Below are positions 38,429-52,400 of a stretch of DNA of 64,000 bases, in pieces. Location: NCBI GenBank assembly GCA_964057225.1, contig OZ059895.1, positions 19,354,688 through 19,418,687 on the forward strand, in the 5' to 3' direction. A model generated the notes under the pieces. It had not been told where the DNA came from, searched no databases, and was given only the letters and a program-made list of their open reading frames with translations. A program made the position numbers and the translations under genes. Position 1 is the first letter of the stretch. Each line of letters opens with the position of its first letter. The DNA is from Auanema rhodensis (lineage: Eukaryota; Nematoda; Chromadorea; Rhabditida; Rhabditidae).

Positions 38429-38457
38429 CAAACAAACAAACAAACAAACAAACAAAC
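38426..38457 (+). repeat. (AAAC)8 tail of the LINE
   Basis: Eight perfect AAAC units end at the satellite junction. LINEs of the CR1/Jockey group commonly end in short simple repeats rather than a plain poly(A), and this marks the 3' end where target-primed reverse transcription began. The last AC may instead be target-site duplication. Confidence 0.9.
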
Positions 38458-38460
38458 GTG
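38456..38460. repeat. Target-site duplication, right copy (ACGTG)
   Basis: ACGTG directly follows the tail and is continued by TACACTTAATTAGC of the satellite, matching the ACGTG at 33,653-33,657. Length is uncertain (3-5 bp) because the tail also ends in AC. Confidence 0.7.
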
Positions 38461-39179
38461 TACACTTAATTAGCATAAATTAAAGTTCACGTAAATTTCA
38501 AAGTCATGGTTAACATGCACCAATATCGATAAAAATTTGTTTTAAGACTAATATGGACATGAGAAATCTAATTTTGAAAACCGCATCTCTTCATCTTTCA
38601 CGTGAAGCGAGTTACATACCAAGTGCACATCACGTGTACATTTAATTAGCATAAATTAAAGTTCACGTAAATTTCAAAGTCATGGTTACCATGCACCAAT
38701 ATCAATAAAAACTTGTTTTTAAACTAATATGGACATGGGGAATCTAATTTTGAAAACCACATCTCTTTATCTTTCACGTGAAGCGAGTTACATACCAAGT
38801 GCACATCACGTGTACATTTAATTAGCATAAATTAAAATTCACGTAAATTTCAAAGTCATGGTTAACATGCACCAATATCAATAAAAATTTGTTTTAAGAC
38901 TAATATGGACATGAGAAATCTAATATTGGAAACCGCATCTCTTCATCTTTCACGTGAAGCGAGTTACATATCAAGTGCACATCACGTGTACACTTAATTA
39001 GCATAAATTAAAGTTCACGTAAATTTCAAAGTCATGGTTAACATGCACCAATATCAATAAAAATTTGTTTTAAGACTAATATGGACATGAGAAATCTAAT
39101 ATTGGAAACCGCATCTCTTCATCTTTCACGTGAAGCGAGTTACATATCAAGTGCACATCACGTGTACACTTAATTAGCA

Positions 39180-41110
39180 TAAATTAAAGTTCACGTAAAT
39201 TTCAAAGTCATGGTTAACATGCACCAATATCAATAAAAATTTGTTTTAAGACTAATATGGACATGAGAAATCTAATATTGGAAACCGCATCTCTTCATCT
39301 TTCACGTGAAGCGAGTTACATATCAAGTGCACATCACGTGTACACTTAATTAGCAAAAATTAAAGTTCACGTAAATTTCAAAGTCATGGTTAACATGCAC
39401 CAATATCAATAAAAATTTGTTTTTAGACTAATATGGACATGGGGAATCTAATTTTGAAAACCACATCTCTTTATCTTTCACGTGAAGCGAGTTACATACC
39501 AAGTGCACATCACGTGTACATTTAATTAGCATAAATTAAAGTTCACGTAAATTTCAAAGTCATGGTTAACATGCACCAATATCAATAAAAATTTGTTTTT
39601 AGACTAATATGGACATGGGGAATCTAATTTTGAAAACAGCATCTCTTTCTCTTTGACGTGAAGCGAGTTACATACCAAGTGCACATCACGTGTACACTTA
39701 ATTAGCATAAATTAAAGTTCACGTAAATTTCAAAGTCATGGTTACCATGCACCAATATCAATAAAAATTTGTTTTTAGACTAACATGGACATGGGGAATC
39801 TAATTTTGAAAACAGCATCTCTTTCTCTTTCACGTGAAGCGAGTTACATACCAAGTGCACATCATGTGTACACTTAATTAGCATAAATTAAAGTTCACGT
39901 AAATTTTAAAGTCATGGTTACCATGCACCAATACCAATACTAATTTGTTTTTAGACTAATATGGACATGGGGAATCTAATTTTGAAAACCGCATCTCTTC
40001 ATCTTTCACGTGAAGCAAGTTACATACCAAGTGCACATCACGTGTACATTTAATTAGCATAAATTAAAGTTCACGTAAATATCAAAGTCATGGTTACCAT
40101 GCACCAATATCGATAAAAATTTGTTTTAAGACTAATATGGACATGGGGAATCTAATTTTGAAAACCACATCTCTTTATCTTTCACGTGAAGCGAGTTACA
40201 TACCAAGTGCACATCACGTGTACATTTAATTAGCATAAATTAAAGTTCACGTAAATTTCAAAGTCATGGTTAACATGCACCAATATCAATAAAAATTTGT
40301 TTTTAGACTAATATGGACATGAGAAATCTAATATTGGAAACCGCATCTCTTCATCTTTCACGTGAAGCGAGTTACATATCAAGTGCACATCACGTGTACA
40401 CTTAATTAGCATAAATTAAAGTTCACGTAAATTTCAAAGTCATGGTTAACATGCACCAATATCAATAAAAATTTGTTTTAAGACTAATATGGACATGAGA
40501 AATCTAATATTGGAAACCGCATCTCTTCATCTTTCACGTGAAGCGAGTTACATATCAAGTGCACATCACGTGTACACTTAATTAGCAAAAATTAAAGTTC
40601 ACGTAAATTTCAAAGTCATGGTTAACATGCACCAATATCAATAAAAATTTGTTTTTAGACTAATATGGACATGGGGAATCTAATTTTGAAAACCACATCT
40701 CTTTATCTTTCACGTGAAGCGAGTTACATACCAAGTGCACATCACGTGTACATTTAATTAGCATAAATTAAAGTTCACGTAAATTTCAAAGTCATGGTTA
40801 ACATGCACCAATATCAATAAAAATTTGTTTTTAGACTAATATGGACATGGGGAATCTAATTTTGAAAACAGCATCTCTTTCTCTTTGACGTGAAGCGAGT
40901 TACATACCAAGTGCACATCACGTGTACACTTAATTAGCATAAATTAAAGTTCACGTAAATTTCAAAGTCATGGTTACCATGCACCAATATCAATAAAAAT
41001 TTGTTTTTAGACTAACATGGACATGGGGAATCTAATTTTGAAAACAGCATCTCTTTCTCTTTCACGTGAAGCGAGTTACATACCAAGTGCACATCATGTG
41101 TACACTTAAT
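39180..41110. repeat. 7-monomer higher-order duplication (1,232 bp)
   Basis: The rare variant ATTAGCAAAAATTAAAG occurs at about 39,349 and 40,581, 1,232 bp apart, exactly seven monomers. The units that follow, with CACATCTCTTTATC, GAAAACAGCATC, GACTAACATGG and CATCATGTGTAC, come in the same order in both. Boundaries are approximate. Confidence 0.75.
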
Positions 41111-44100
41111 TAGCATAAATTAAAGTTCACGTAAATTTTAAAGTCATGGTTACCATGCACCAATACCAATACTAATTTGTTTTTAGACTAATATCGACAT
41201 GGGGAATCTAATTTTGAAAACCGCATCTCTTCATCTTTCACGTGAAGCAAGTTACATACCAAGTGCACATCACGTGTACATTTAATTAGCATAAATTAAA
41301 GTTCACGTAAATATCAAAGTCATGGTTACCATGCACCAATATCGATAAAAATTTGTTTTAAGACTAATATGGACATGAGAAATCTAATTTTGAAAACCGC
41401 ATCTCTTCATCTTTCACGTGAAGCGAGTTACATACCAAGTGCACATCACGTGTACATTTAATTAGCATAAATTAAAGTTCACGTAAATTTCAAAGTCATG
41501 GTTACCATGCACCAATATCAATAAAAACTTGTTTTTAGACTAATATGGACATAGGGAATCTACATTTGAAAACCACATCTCTTTATCTTTCACGTGAAGC
41601 GAGTTACATACCAAGTGCACATCACGTGTACACTTAATTAGCATAAATTAAAGTTCACGTAAATTTCAAAGTCATGGTTACCATGCACCAATATCAATAA
41701 AAATTTGTTTTTAGACTAACATGGACATGGGGAATCTAATTTTGAAAACAGCATCTCTTTCTCTTTGACGTGAAGCGAGTTACATACCAAGTGCACATCA
41801 CGTGTACATTTAATTAGCATAAATTAAAATTCACGTAAATTTCAAAGTAATGGTTACCATGCACCAATATCAATAAAAATTTGTTTTAAGACTAATATGG
41901 ACATGAGAAATCTAATATTGGAAACCGCATCTCTTCATCTTTCACGTGAAGCGAGTTACATATCAAGTGCACATCACGTGTACACTTAATTAGCATAAAT
42001 TAAAGTTCACGTAAATTTCAAAGTCATGGTTAACATGCACCAATATCAATAAAAATTTGTTTTAAGACTAATATGGACATGAGAAATCTAATATTGGAAA
42101 CCGCATCTCTTCATCTTTCACGTGAAGCGAGTTACATATCAAGTGCACATCACGTGTACACTTAATTAGCATAAATTAAAGTTCACGTAAATTTCAAAGT
42201 CATGGTTAACATGCACCAATATCAATAAAAATTTGTTTTAAGACTAATATGGACATGAGAAATCTAATATTGGAAACCGCATCTCTTCATCTTTCACGTG
42301 AAGCGAGTTACATATCAAGTGCACATCACGTGTACACTTAATTAGCATAAATTAAAGTTCACGTAAATTTTAAAGTCATGGTTAACATGCACCAATATCA
42401 ATAAAAATTTGGTTTTAGACTAATATGGACATGGGGAATCTAATTTTGAAAACCACATCTCTTTATCTTTCACGTGAAGCGAGTTACATACCAAGTGCAC
42501 ATCACGTGTACATTTAATTAGCATAAATTAAAGTTCACGTAAATTTCAAAGTCATGGTTAACATGCACCAATATCAATAAAAATTTGTTTTTAGACTAAT
42601 ATGGACATGGGGAATCTAATTTTGAAAACAGCATCTCTTTCTCTTTGACGTGAAGCGAGTTACATACCAAGTGCACATCACGTGTACACTTAATTAGCAT
42701 AAATTAAAGTTTACGTAAATTTCAAAGTCATGGTTACCATGCACCAATATCAATAAAAATTTGTTTTTAGACTAACATGGACATGGGGAATCTAATTTTG
42801 AAAACAGCATCTCTTTCTCTTTCACGTGAAGCGAGTTACATACCAAGTGCACATCATGTGTACACTTAATTAGCATAAATTAAAGTTCACGTAAATTTTA
42901 AAGTCATGGTTATCATGCACCAATACCAATACTAATTTGTTTTTAGACTAATATGGACATGGGGAATCTAATTTTGAAAACCGCATCTCTTCATCTTTCA
43001 CGTGAAGCAAGTTACATACCAAGTGCACATCACGTGTACATTTAATTAGCATAAATTAAAGTTCACGTAAATATCAAAGTCATGGTTACCATGCACCAAT
43101 ATCGATAAAAATTTGTTTTAAGACTAATATGGACATGAGAAATCTAATTTTGAAAACCGCATCTCTTCATCTTTCACGTGAAGCGAGTTACATACCAAGT
43201 GCACATCACGTGTACATTTAATTAGCATAAATTAAAGTTCACGTAAATTTCAAAGTCATGGTTACCATGCACCAATATCAATAAAAACTTGTTTTTAGAC
43301 TAATATGGACATAGGGAATCTACATTTGAAAACCACATCTCTTTATCTTTCACGTGAAGCGAGTTACATACCAAGTGCACATCACGTGTACATTTAATTA
43401 GCATAAATTAAAGTTCACGTAAATTTCAAAGTAATGGTTACCATGCACCAATATCAATAAAAATTTGTTTTAAGACTAATATGGACATGAGAAATCTATT
43501 TTTGAAAACCGCATCTCTTCATCTTTCACGTGAAGCAAGTTACATACCAAGTGCACATCACGTGTACATTTAATTAGCATAAATTAAAGTTCACGTAAAT
43601 TTCAAAGTCATGGTTACCATGCACCAATATCAATAAAAATTTGTTTTTAGACTAATATGGACATGGGGAATCTATTTTTGAAAACCGCATCTCTTCATCT
43701 TTCACGTGAAGCGAGTTACATACCAAGTGCACATCACGTGTACACTTAATTAGCATAAATTAAAGTTCACGTAAATTTTAAAGTCATGGTTACCATGCAC
43801 CAATACCAATACTAATTTGTTTTTAGACTAATATGGACATGGGGAATCTAATTTTGAAAACCGCATCTCTTCATCTTTCACGTGAAGCAAGTTACATACC
43901 AAGTGCACATCACGTGTACATTTAATTAGCATAAATTAAAGTTCACGTAAATATCAAAGTCATGGTTACCATGCACCAATATCGATAAAAATTTGTTTTA
44001 AGACTAATATGGACATGAGAAATCTAATTTTGAAAACCGCATCTCTTCATCTTTCACGTGAAGCGAGTTACATACCAAGTGCACATCACGTGTACATTTA

Positions 44101-46400
44101 ATTAGCATAAATTAAAGTTCACGTAAATTTCAAAGTCATGGTTACCATGCACCAATATCAATAAAAACTTGTTTTTAGACTAATATGGACATAGGGAATC
44201 TACATTTGAAAACCACATCTCTTTATCTTTCACGTGAAGCGAGTTACATACCAAGTGCACATCACGTGTACACTTAATTAGCATAAATTAAAGTTCACGT
44301 AAATTTCAAAGTCATGGTTACCATGCACCAATATCAATAAAAATTTGTTTTTAGACTAACATGGACATGGGGAATCTAATTTTGAAAACAGCATCTCTTT
44401 CTCTTTGACGTGAAGCGAGTTACATACCAAGTGCACATCACGTGTACATTTAATTAGCATAAATTAAAATTCACGTAAATTTCAAAGTAATGGTTACCAT
44501 GCACCAATATCAATAAAAATTTGTTTTAAGACTAATATGGACATGAGAAATCTAATATTGGAAACCGCATCTCTTCATCTTTCACGTGAAGCGAGTTACA
44601 TATCAAGTGCACATCACGTGTACACTTAATTAGCATAAATTAAAGTTCACGTAAATTTCAAAGTCATGGTTAACATGCACCAATATCAATAAAAATTTGT
44701 TTTAAGACTAATATGGACATGAGAAATCTAATATTGGAAACCGCATCTCTTCATCTTTCACGTGAAGCGAGTTACATATCAAGTGCACATCACGTGTACA
44801 CTTAATTAGCATAAATTAAAGTTCACGTAAATTTCAAAGTCATGGTTAACATGCACCAATATCAATAAAAATTTGTTTTAAGACTAATATGGACATGAGA
44901 AATCTAATATTGGAAACCGCATCTCTTCATCTTTCACGTGAAGCGAGTTACATATCAAGTGCACATCACGTGTACACTTAATTAGCATAAATTAAAGTTC
45001 ACGTAAATTTTAAAGTCATGGTTAACATGCACCAATATCAATAAAAATTTGGTTTTAGACTAATATGGACATGGGGAATCTAATTTTGAAAACCACATCT
45101 CTTTATCTTTCACGTGAAGCGAGTTACATACCAAGTGCACATCACGTGTACATTTAATTAGCATAAATTAAAGTTCACGTAAATTTCAAAGTCATGGTTA
45201 ACATGCACCAATATCAATAAAAATTTGTTTTTAGACTAATATGGACATGGGGAATCTAATTTTGAAAACAGCATCTCTTTCTCTTTGACGTGAAGCGAGT
45301 TACATACCAAGTGCACATCACGTGTACACTTAATTAGCATAAATTAAAGTTTACGTAAATTTCAAAGTCATGGTTACCATGCACCAATATCAATAAAAAT
45401 TTGTTTTTAGACTAACATGGACATGGGGAATCTAATTTTGAAAACAGCATCTCTTTCTCTTTCACGTGAAGCGAGTTACATACCAAGTGCACATCATGTG
45501 TACACTTAATTAGCATAAATTAAAGTTCACGTAAATTTTAAAGTCATGGTTATCATGCACCAATACCAATACTAATTTGTTTTTAGACTAATATGGACAT
45601 GGGGAATCTAATTTTGAAAACCGCATCTCTTCATCTTTCACGTGAAGCAAGTTACATACCAAGTGCACATCACGTGTACATTTAATTAGCATAAATTAAA
45701 GTTCACGTAAATATCAAAGTCATGGTTACCATGCACCAATATCGATAAAAATTTGTTTTAAGACTAATATGGACATGAGAAATCTAATTTTGAAAACCGC
45801 ATCTCTTCATCTTTCACGTGAAGCGAGTTACATACCAAGTGCACATCACGTGTACATTTAATTAGCATAAATTAAAGTTCACGTAAATTTCAAAGTCATG
45901 GTTACCATGCACCAATATCAATAAAAACTTGTTTTTAGACTAATATGGACATAGGGAATCTACATTTGAAAACCACATCTCTTTATCTTTCACGTGAAGC
46001 GAGTTACATACCAAGTGCACATCACGTGTACATTTAATTAGCATAAATTAAAGTTCACGTAAATTTCAAAGTAATGGTTACCATGCACCAATATCAATAA
46101 AAATTTGTTTTAAGACTAATATGGACATGAGAAATCTATTTTTGAAAACCGCATCTCTTCATCTTTCACGTGAAGCAAGTTACATACCAAGTGCACATCA
46201 CGTGTACATTTAATTAGCATAAATTAAAGTTCACGTAAATTTCAAAGTCATGGTTACCATGCACCAATATCAATAAAAATTTGTTTTTAGACTAATATGG
46301 ACATGGGGAATCTATTTTTGAAAACCGCATCTCTTCATCTTTCACGTGAAGCGAGTTACATACCAAGTGCACATCACGTGTACACTTAATTAGCATAAAT
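41100..46400. repeat. 15-monomer higher-order duplication (2 x 2,640 bp)
   Basis: GGTTATCATGCACC, a rare variant, occurs at about 42,908 and 45,548, exactly 2,640 bp apart. The CAATACCAATACTAATTTG units at 41,161 and 43,801 keep the same offset, as does AAATTTGGTTTTAGAC near 42,406 and 45,046. The copies are therefore about 41,100-43,739 and 43,740-46,380. One visible difference is ATATCGACATG near 41,194 against ATATGGACATG in the second copy. The repeat diverges near 46,419. Confidence 0.82.
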
Positions 46401-49400
46401 TAAAGTTCACGTAAATTTCAAAGTCATGGTTAACATGCACCAATATCAATAAAAATTTGTTTTTAGACTAATATGGACATGGGGAATCTAATTTTGAAAA
46501 CCGCATCTCTTTTTCTTTCACGTGAAGCGAGTTACATACCAAGTGCACATCATGTGTACACTTAATAAGCATAAATTAAAGTTCACGTAAATTTCAAAGT
46601 CATGGTTACCATGCACCAATATCAATAAAAACTTGTTTTTAGACTAATATGGACATAGGGAATCTACATTTGAAAACCACATCTCTTTATCTTTCACGTG
46701 AAGCGAGTTACATACCAAGTGCACATCACGTGTACATTTAATTAGCATAAATTAAAGTTCACGTAAATTTCAAAGTAATGGTTACCATGCACCAATATCA
46801 ATAAAAATTTGTTTTAAGACTAATATGGACATGAGAAATCTATTTTTGAAAACCGCATCTCTTCATCTTTCACGTGAAGCAAGTTACATACCAAGTGCAC
46901 ATCACGTGTACATTTAATTAGCATAAATTAAAGTTCACGTAAATTTCAAAGTCATGGTTACCATGCACCAATATCAATAAAAATTTGTTTTTAGACTAAT
47001 ATGGACATGGGGAATCTATTTTTGAAAACCGCATCTCTTCATCTTTTACGTGAAGCGAGTTACATACCAAGTGCACATCACGTGTACACTTAATTAGCAT
47101 AAATTAAAGTTCACGTAAATTTCAAAGTCATGGTTAACATGCACCAATATCAATAAAAATTTGTTTTTAGACTAATATGGACATGGGGAATCTAATTTTG
47201 AAAACCGCATCTCTTTATCTTTCACGTGAAGCGAGTTACATACCAAGTGCACATCACGTGTACATTTAATTAGCATAAATTAAGGTCACGTAAATATCAA
47301 AGTCATGGTTACCATGCACCAATATCAATCAAAATTTGTTTTAAGACTAATATGGACATGAGAAATCTATTTTTGAAAACCGCATCTCTTCATCTTTCAC
47401 GTGAAGCAAGTTACATACCAAGTGCACATCACGTGTACATTTAATTAGCATAAATTAAAGTTCACGTAAATATCAAAGTCATGGTTACCATGCACCAATA
47501 TTGATAAAAATTTGTTTTAAGACTAATATGGACATGAGAAATCTAATTTTGAAAACCGCATCTCTTCATCTTTCACGTGAAGCGAGTTACATACCAAGTG
47601 CACATCACGTGTACATTTAATTAGCATAAATTAAAGTTCACGTAAATTTCAAAGTCATGGTTACCATGCACCAATATCAATAAAAACTTGTTTTTAGACT
47701 AATATGGACATAGGGAATCTACATTTGAAAACCACATCTCTTTATCTTTCACGTGAAGCGAGTTACATACCAAGTGCACATCACGTGTACATTTAATTAG
47801 CATAAATTAAAGTTCACGTAAATTTCAAAGTAATGGTTACCATGCACCAATATCAATAAAAATTTGTTTTAAGACTAATATGGACATGAGAAATCTATTT
47901 TTGAAAACCGCATCTCTTCATCTTTCACGTGAAGCAAGTTACATACCAAGTGCACATCACGTGTACATTTAATTAGCATAAATTAAAGTTCACGTAAATT
48001 TCAAAGTCATGGTTAACATGCACCAATATCAATAAAAATTTGTTTTTAGACTAATATGGACATGGGGAATCTAATTTTGAAAACAGCATCTCTTTCTCTT
48101 TGACGTGAAGCGAGTTACATACCAAGTGCACATCACGTGTACACTTAATTAGCATAAATTAAAGTTCACGTAAATTTCAAAGTCATGGTTACCATGCACC
48201 AATATCAATAAAAATTTGTTTTTAGACTAACATGGACATGGGGAATCTAATTTTGAAAACAGCATCTCTTTCTCTTTCACGTGAAGCGAGTTACATACCA
48301 AGTGCACATCTTGTGTACACTTAATTAGCATAAATTAAAGTTCACGTAAATTTTAAAGTCATGGTTACCATGCACCAATACCAATACTAATTTGTTTTTA
48401 GACTAATATGGACATGGGGAATCTAATTTTGAAAACCGCATCTCTTTTTCTTTCACGTGAAGCGAGTTACATACCAAGTGCACATCATGTGTACACTTAA
48501 TAAGCATAAATTAAAGTTCACGTAAATTTCAAAGTCATGGTTACCATGCACCAAAATCAATAAAAATTTGTTTTTAGACTAATATGGACATGGGGAATCT
48601 AATTTTGAAAACCGCATCTCTTCATCTTTCACGTGAAGCCAGTTACATACCAAGTGCACATCACGTGTACATTTAATTAGCATAAATTAAAGTTCACGTA
48701 AATTTCAAAGTCATGGTTACCATGCACCAATATCAATAAAAATTTGTTTTTAGACTAATATGGACATGGGGAATCTATTTTTGAAAACCGCATCTCTTCA
48801 TCTTTCACGTGAAGCGAGTTACATACCAAGTGCACATCACGTGTACACTTAATTAGCATAAATTAAAGTTCACGTAAATTTCAAAGTCATGGTTAACATG
48901 CACCAATATCAATAAAAATTTGTTTTTAGACTAATATGGACATGGGGAATCTAATTTTGAAAACCGCATCTCTTTATCTTTCACGTGAAGCGAGTTACAT
49001 ACCAAGTGCACATCACGTGTACATTTAATTAGCATAAATTAAGGTCACGTAAATATCAAAGTCATGGTTACCATGCACCAATATCAATCAAAATTTGTTT
49101 TAAGACTAATATGGACATGAGAAATCTATTTTTGAAAACCGCATCTCTTCATCTTTCACGTGAAGCGAGTTACATACCAAGTGCACATCACGTGTACATT
49201 TAATTAGCATAAATTAAAGTTCACGTAAATTTCAAAGTCATGGTTACCATGCACCAATATCAATAAAAACTTGTTTTTAGACTAATATGGACATAGGGAA
49301 TCTACATTTGAAAACCACATCTCTTTATCTTTCACGTGAAGCGAGTTACATACCAAGTGCACATCACGTGTACATTTAATTAGCATAAATTAAAGTTCAC

Positions 49401-52400
49401 GTAAATTTCAAAGTAATGGTTACCATGCACCAATATCAATAAAAATTTGTTTTAAGACTAATATGGACATGAGAAATCTATTTTTGAAAACCGCATCTCT
49501 TCATCTTTCACGTGAAGCAAGTTACATACCAAGTGCACATCACGTGTACATTTAATTAGCATAAATTAAAGTTCACGTAAATTTCAAAGTCATGGTTACC
49601 ATGCACCAATATCAATAAAAATTTGTTTTTAGACTAATATGGACATAGGGAATCTACATTTGAAAACCACATCTCTTTATCTTTCACGTGAAGCGAGTTA
49701 CATACCAAGTGCACATCACGTGTACATTTAATTAGCATAAATTAAAGTTCACGTAAATTTCAAAGTAATGGTTACCATGCACCAATATCAATAAAAATTT
49801 GTTTTAAGACTAATATGGACATGAGAAATCTATTTTTGAAAACCGCATCTCTTCATCTTTCACGTGAAGCAAGTTACATACCAAGTGCACATCACGTGTA
49901 CATTTAATTAGCATAAATTAAAGTTCACGTAAATTTCAAAGTCATGGTTACCATGCACCAATATCAATAAAAACTTGTTTTTAGACTAATATGGACATGG
50001 AGAATCTAATTTTGAAAACCGCATCTCTTCATCTTTCACGTGAAGCGAGTTACATACCAAGTGCACATCACGTGTACACTTAATTAGCATAAATTAAAGT
50101 TCACGTAAATTTCAAAGTTATGGTTAACATGCACCAATATCGATAAAAACTTGTTTTAAGACTAATATGGACATGAGAAATCTAATTTTGAAAACCGCAT
50201 CTCTTCATCTTTCACGTGAAGCGAGTTACATACCAAGTGCACATCACGTGTACATTTAATTAGCATAAATTAAAGTTCACGTAAATTTCAAAGTCATGGT
50301 TAACATGCACCAATATCAATAAAAATTTGTTTTTAGACTAATATGGACATAGGGAATCTAATTTTGAAAACAGCATCTCTTTCTCTTTGACGTGAAGCGA
50401 GTTACATACCAAGTGCACATCACGTGTACACTTAATTAGCATAAATTAAAGTTCACGTAAATTTCAAAGTCATGGTTACCATGCACCAATATCAATAAAA
50501 ATTTGTTTTTAGACTAACATGGACATGGGGAATCTAATTTTGAAAACAGCATCTCTTTCTCTTTCACGTGAAGAGAGTTACATACCAAGTGCACATCATG
50601 TGTACACTTAATTAGCATAAATTAAAGTTCACGTAAATTTTAAAGTCATGGTTACCATTCACCAATACCAATACTAATTTGTTTTTAGACTAATATGGAC
50701 ATGGGGAATCTAATTTTGAAAACCGCATCTCTTTTTCTTTCACGTGAAGCGAGTTACATACCAAGTGCACATCATGTGTACACTTAATAAGCATAAATTA
50801 AAGTTCACGTAAATTTCAAAGTCATGGTTACCATGCACCAAAATCAATAAAAATTTGTTTTTAGACTAATATGGACATGGGGAATCTAATTTTGAAAACC
50901 GCATCTCTTCATCTTTCACGTGAAGCCAGTTACATACCAAGTGCACATCACGTGTACATTTAATTAGCATAAATTAAAGTTCACGTAAATTTCAAAGTCA
51001 TGGTTACCATGCACCAATATCAATAAAAATTTGTTTTTAGACTAATATGGACATGAAGAATCTATTTTTGAAAACCGCATCTCTTCATCTTTCACGTGAA
51101 GCGAGTTACATACCAAGTGCACATCACGTGTACACTTAATTAGCATAAATTAAAGTTCACGTAAATTTCAAAGTCATGGTTAACATGCACCAATATCGAT
51201 AAAAATTTGTTTTAAGACTAATATGGACATGAGAAATCTAATTTTGAAAACCGCATCTCTTCATCTTTCACGTGAAGCGAGTTACATACCAAGTGCACAT
51301 CACGTGTACATTTAATTAGCATAAATTAAAGTTCACGTAAATTTCAAAGTCATGGTTAACATGCACCAATATCAATAAAAATTTGTTTTTAGACTAATAT
51401 GGACATGGGGAATCTAATTTTGAAAACAGCATCTCTTTCTCTTTGACGTGAAGCGAGTTACATACCAAGTGCACATCACGTGTACACTTAATTAGCATAA
51501 ATTAAAGTTCACGTAAATTTCAAAGTCATGGTTACCATGCACCAATATCAATAAAAATTTGTTTTTAGACTAACATGGACATGGGGAATCTAATTTTGAA
51601 AACAGCATCTCTTTCTCTTTCACGTGAAGCGAGTTACATACCAAGTGCACATCATGTGTACACTTAATTAGCATAAATTAAAGTTCACGTAAATTTTAAA
51701 GTCATGGTTACCATGCACCAATACCAATACTAATTTGTTTTTAGACTAATATGGACATGGGGAATCTAATTTTGAAAACCGCATCTCTTTTTCTTTCACG
51801 TGAAGCGAGTTACATACCAAGTGCACATCATGTGTACACTTAATAAGCATAAATTAAAGTTCACGTAAATTTCAAAGTCATGGTTACCATGCACCAAAAT
51901 CAATAAAAATTTGTTTTTAGACTAATATGGACATGGGGAATCTAATTTTGAAAACCGCATCTCTTCATCTTTCACGTGAAGCCAGTTACATACCAAGTGC
52001 ACATCACGTGTACATTTAATTAGCATAAATTAAAGTTCACGTAAATTTCAAAGTCATGGTTACCATGCACCAATATCAATAAAAATTTGTTTTTAGACTA
52101 ATATGGACATGGGGAATCTATTTTTGAAAACCGCATCTCTTCATCTTTCACGTGAAGCGAGTTACATACCAAGTGCACATCACGTGTACACTTAATTAGC
52201 ATAAATTAAAGTTCACGTAAATTTCAAAGTCATGGTTAACATGCACCAATATCAATAAAAATTTGTTTTTAGACTAATATGGACATGGGGAATCTAATTT
52301 TGAAAACCGCATCTCTTTATCTTTCACGTGAAGCGAGTTACATACCATGTGCACATCACGTGTACATTTAATTAGCATAAATTAAGGTCACGTAAATATC

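Larger units (their letters stand above)
33658..38457 (+). mobile_element. Full-length non-LTR retrotransposon (LINE), CR1/Jockey group
   Basis: A 4.8-kb unique insert in the satellite with the full layout of an autonomous LINE: repeated 5' region, 5' leader, ORF1 with coiled coil and RRM-like fold, ORF2 with endonuclease and reverse transcriptase, 3' UTR, AATAAA and a short microsatellite tail, flanked by a 3-5 bp target-site duplication. There are no long terminal repeats, no integrase, no RNase H and no terminal inverted repeats. The reverse transcriptase and the carboxy-terminal region (LEYASEVWSP, then VENVQKR and LETRR) resemble CR1/L2/Rex1-type elements. The clade call is from motif recall, not a tree. 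Most LINE copies are 5'-truncated, so a copy with both ORFs open is notable and suggests a recent insertion. Confidence 0.93.

Noticed and set aside
33658-38457. LTR retrotransposon, retrovirus-like element or DNA transposon
   Set aside because: No terminal direct or inverted repeats, no protease, integrase or transposase. The endonuclease plus reverse transcriptase order is that of LINEs.
38033-38476. Small open frames on both strands in the 3' UTR and tail
   Set aside because: Low-complexity, they cross the AAAC tail or AT repeat and have no family resemblance.
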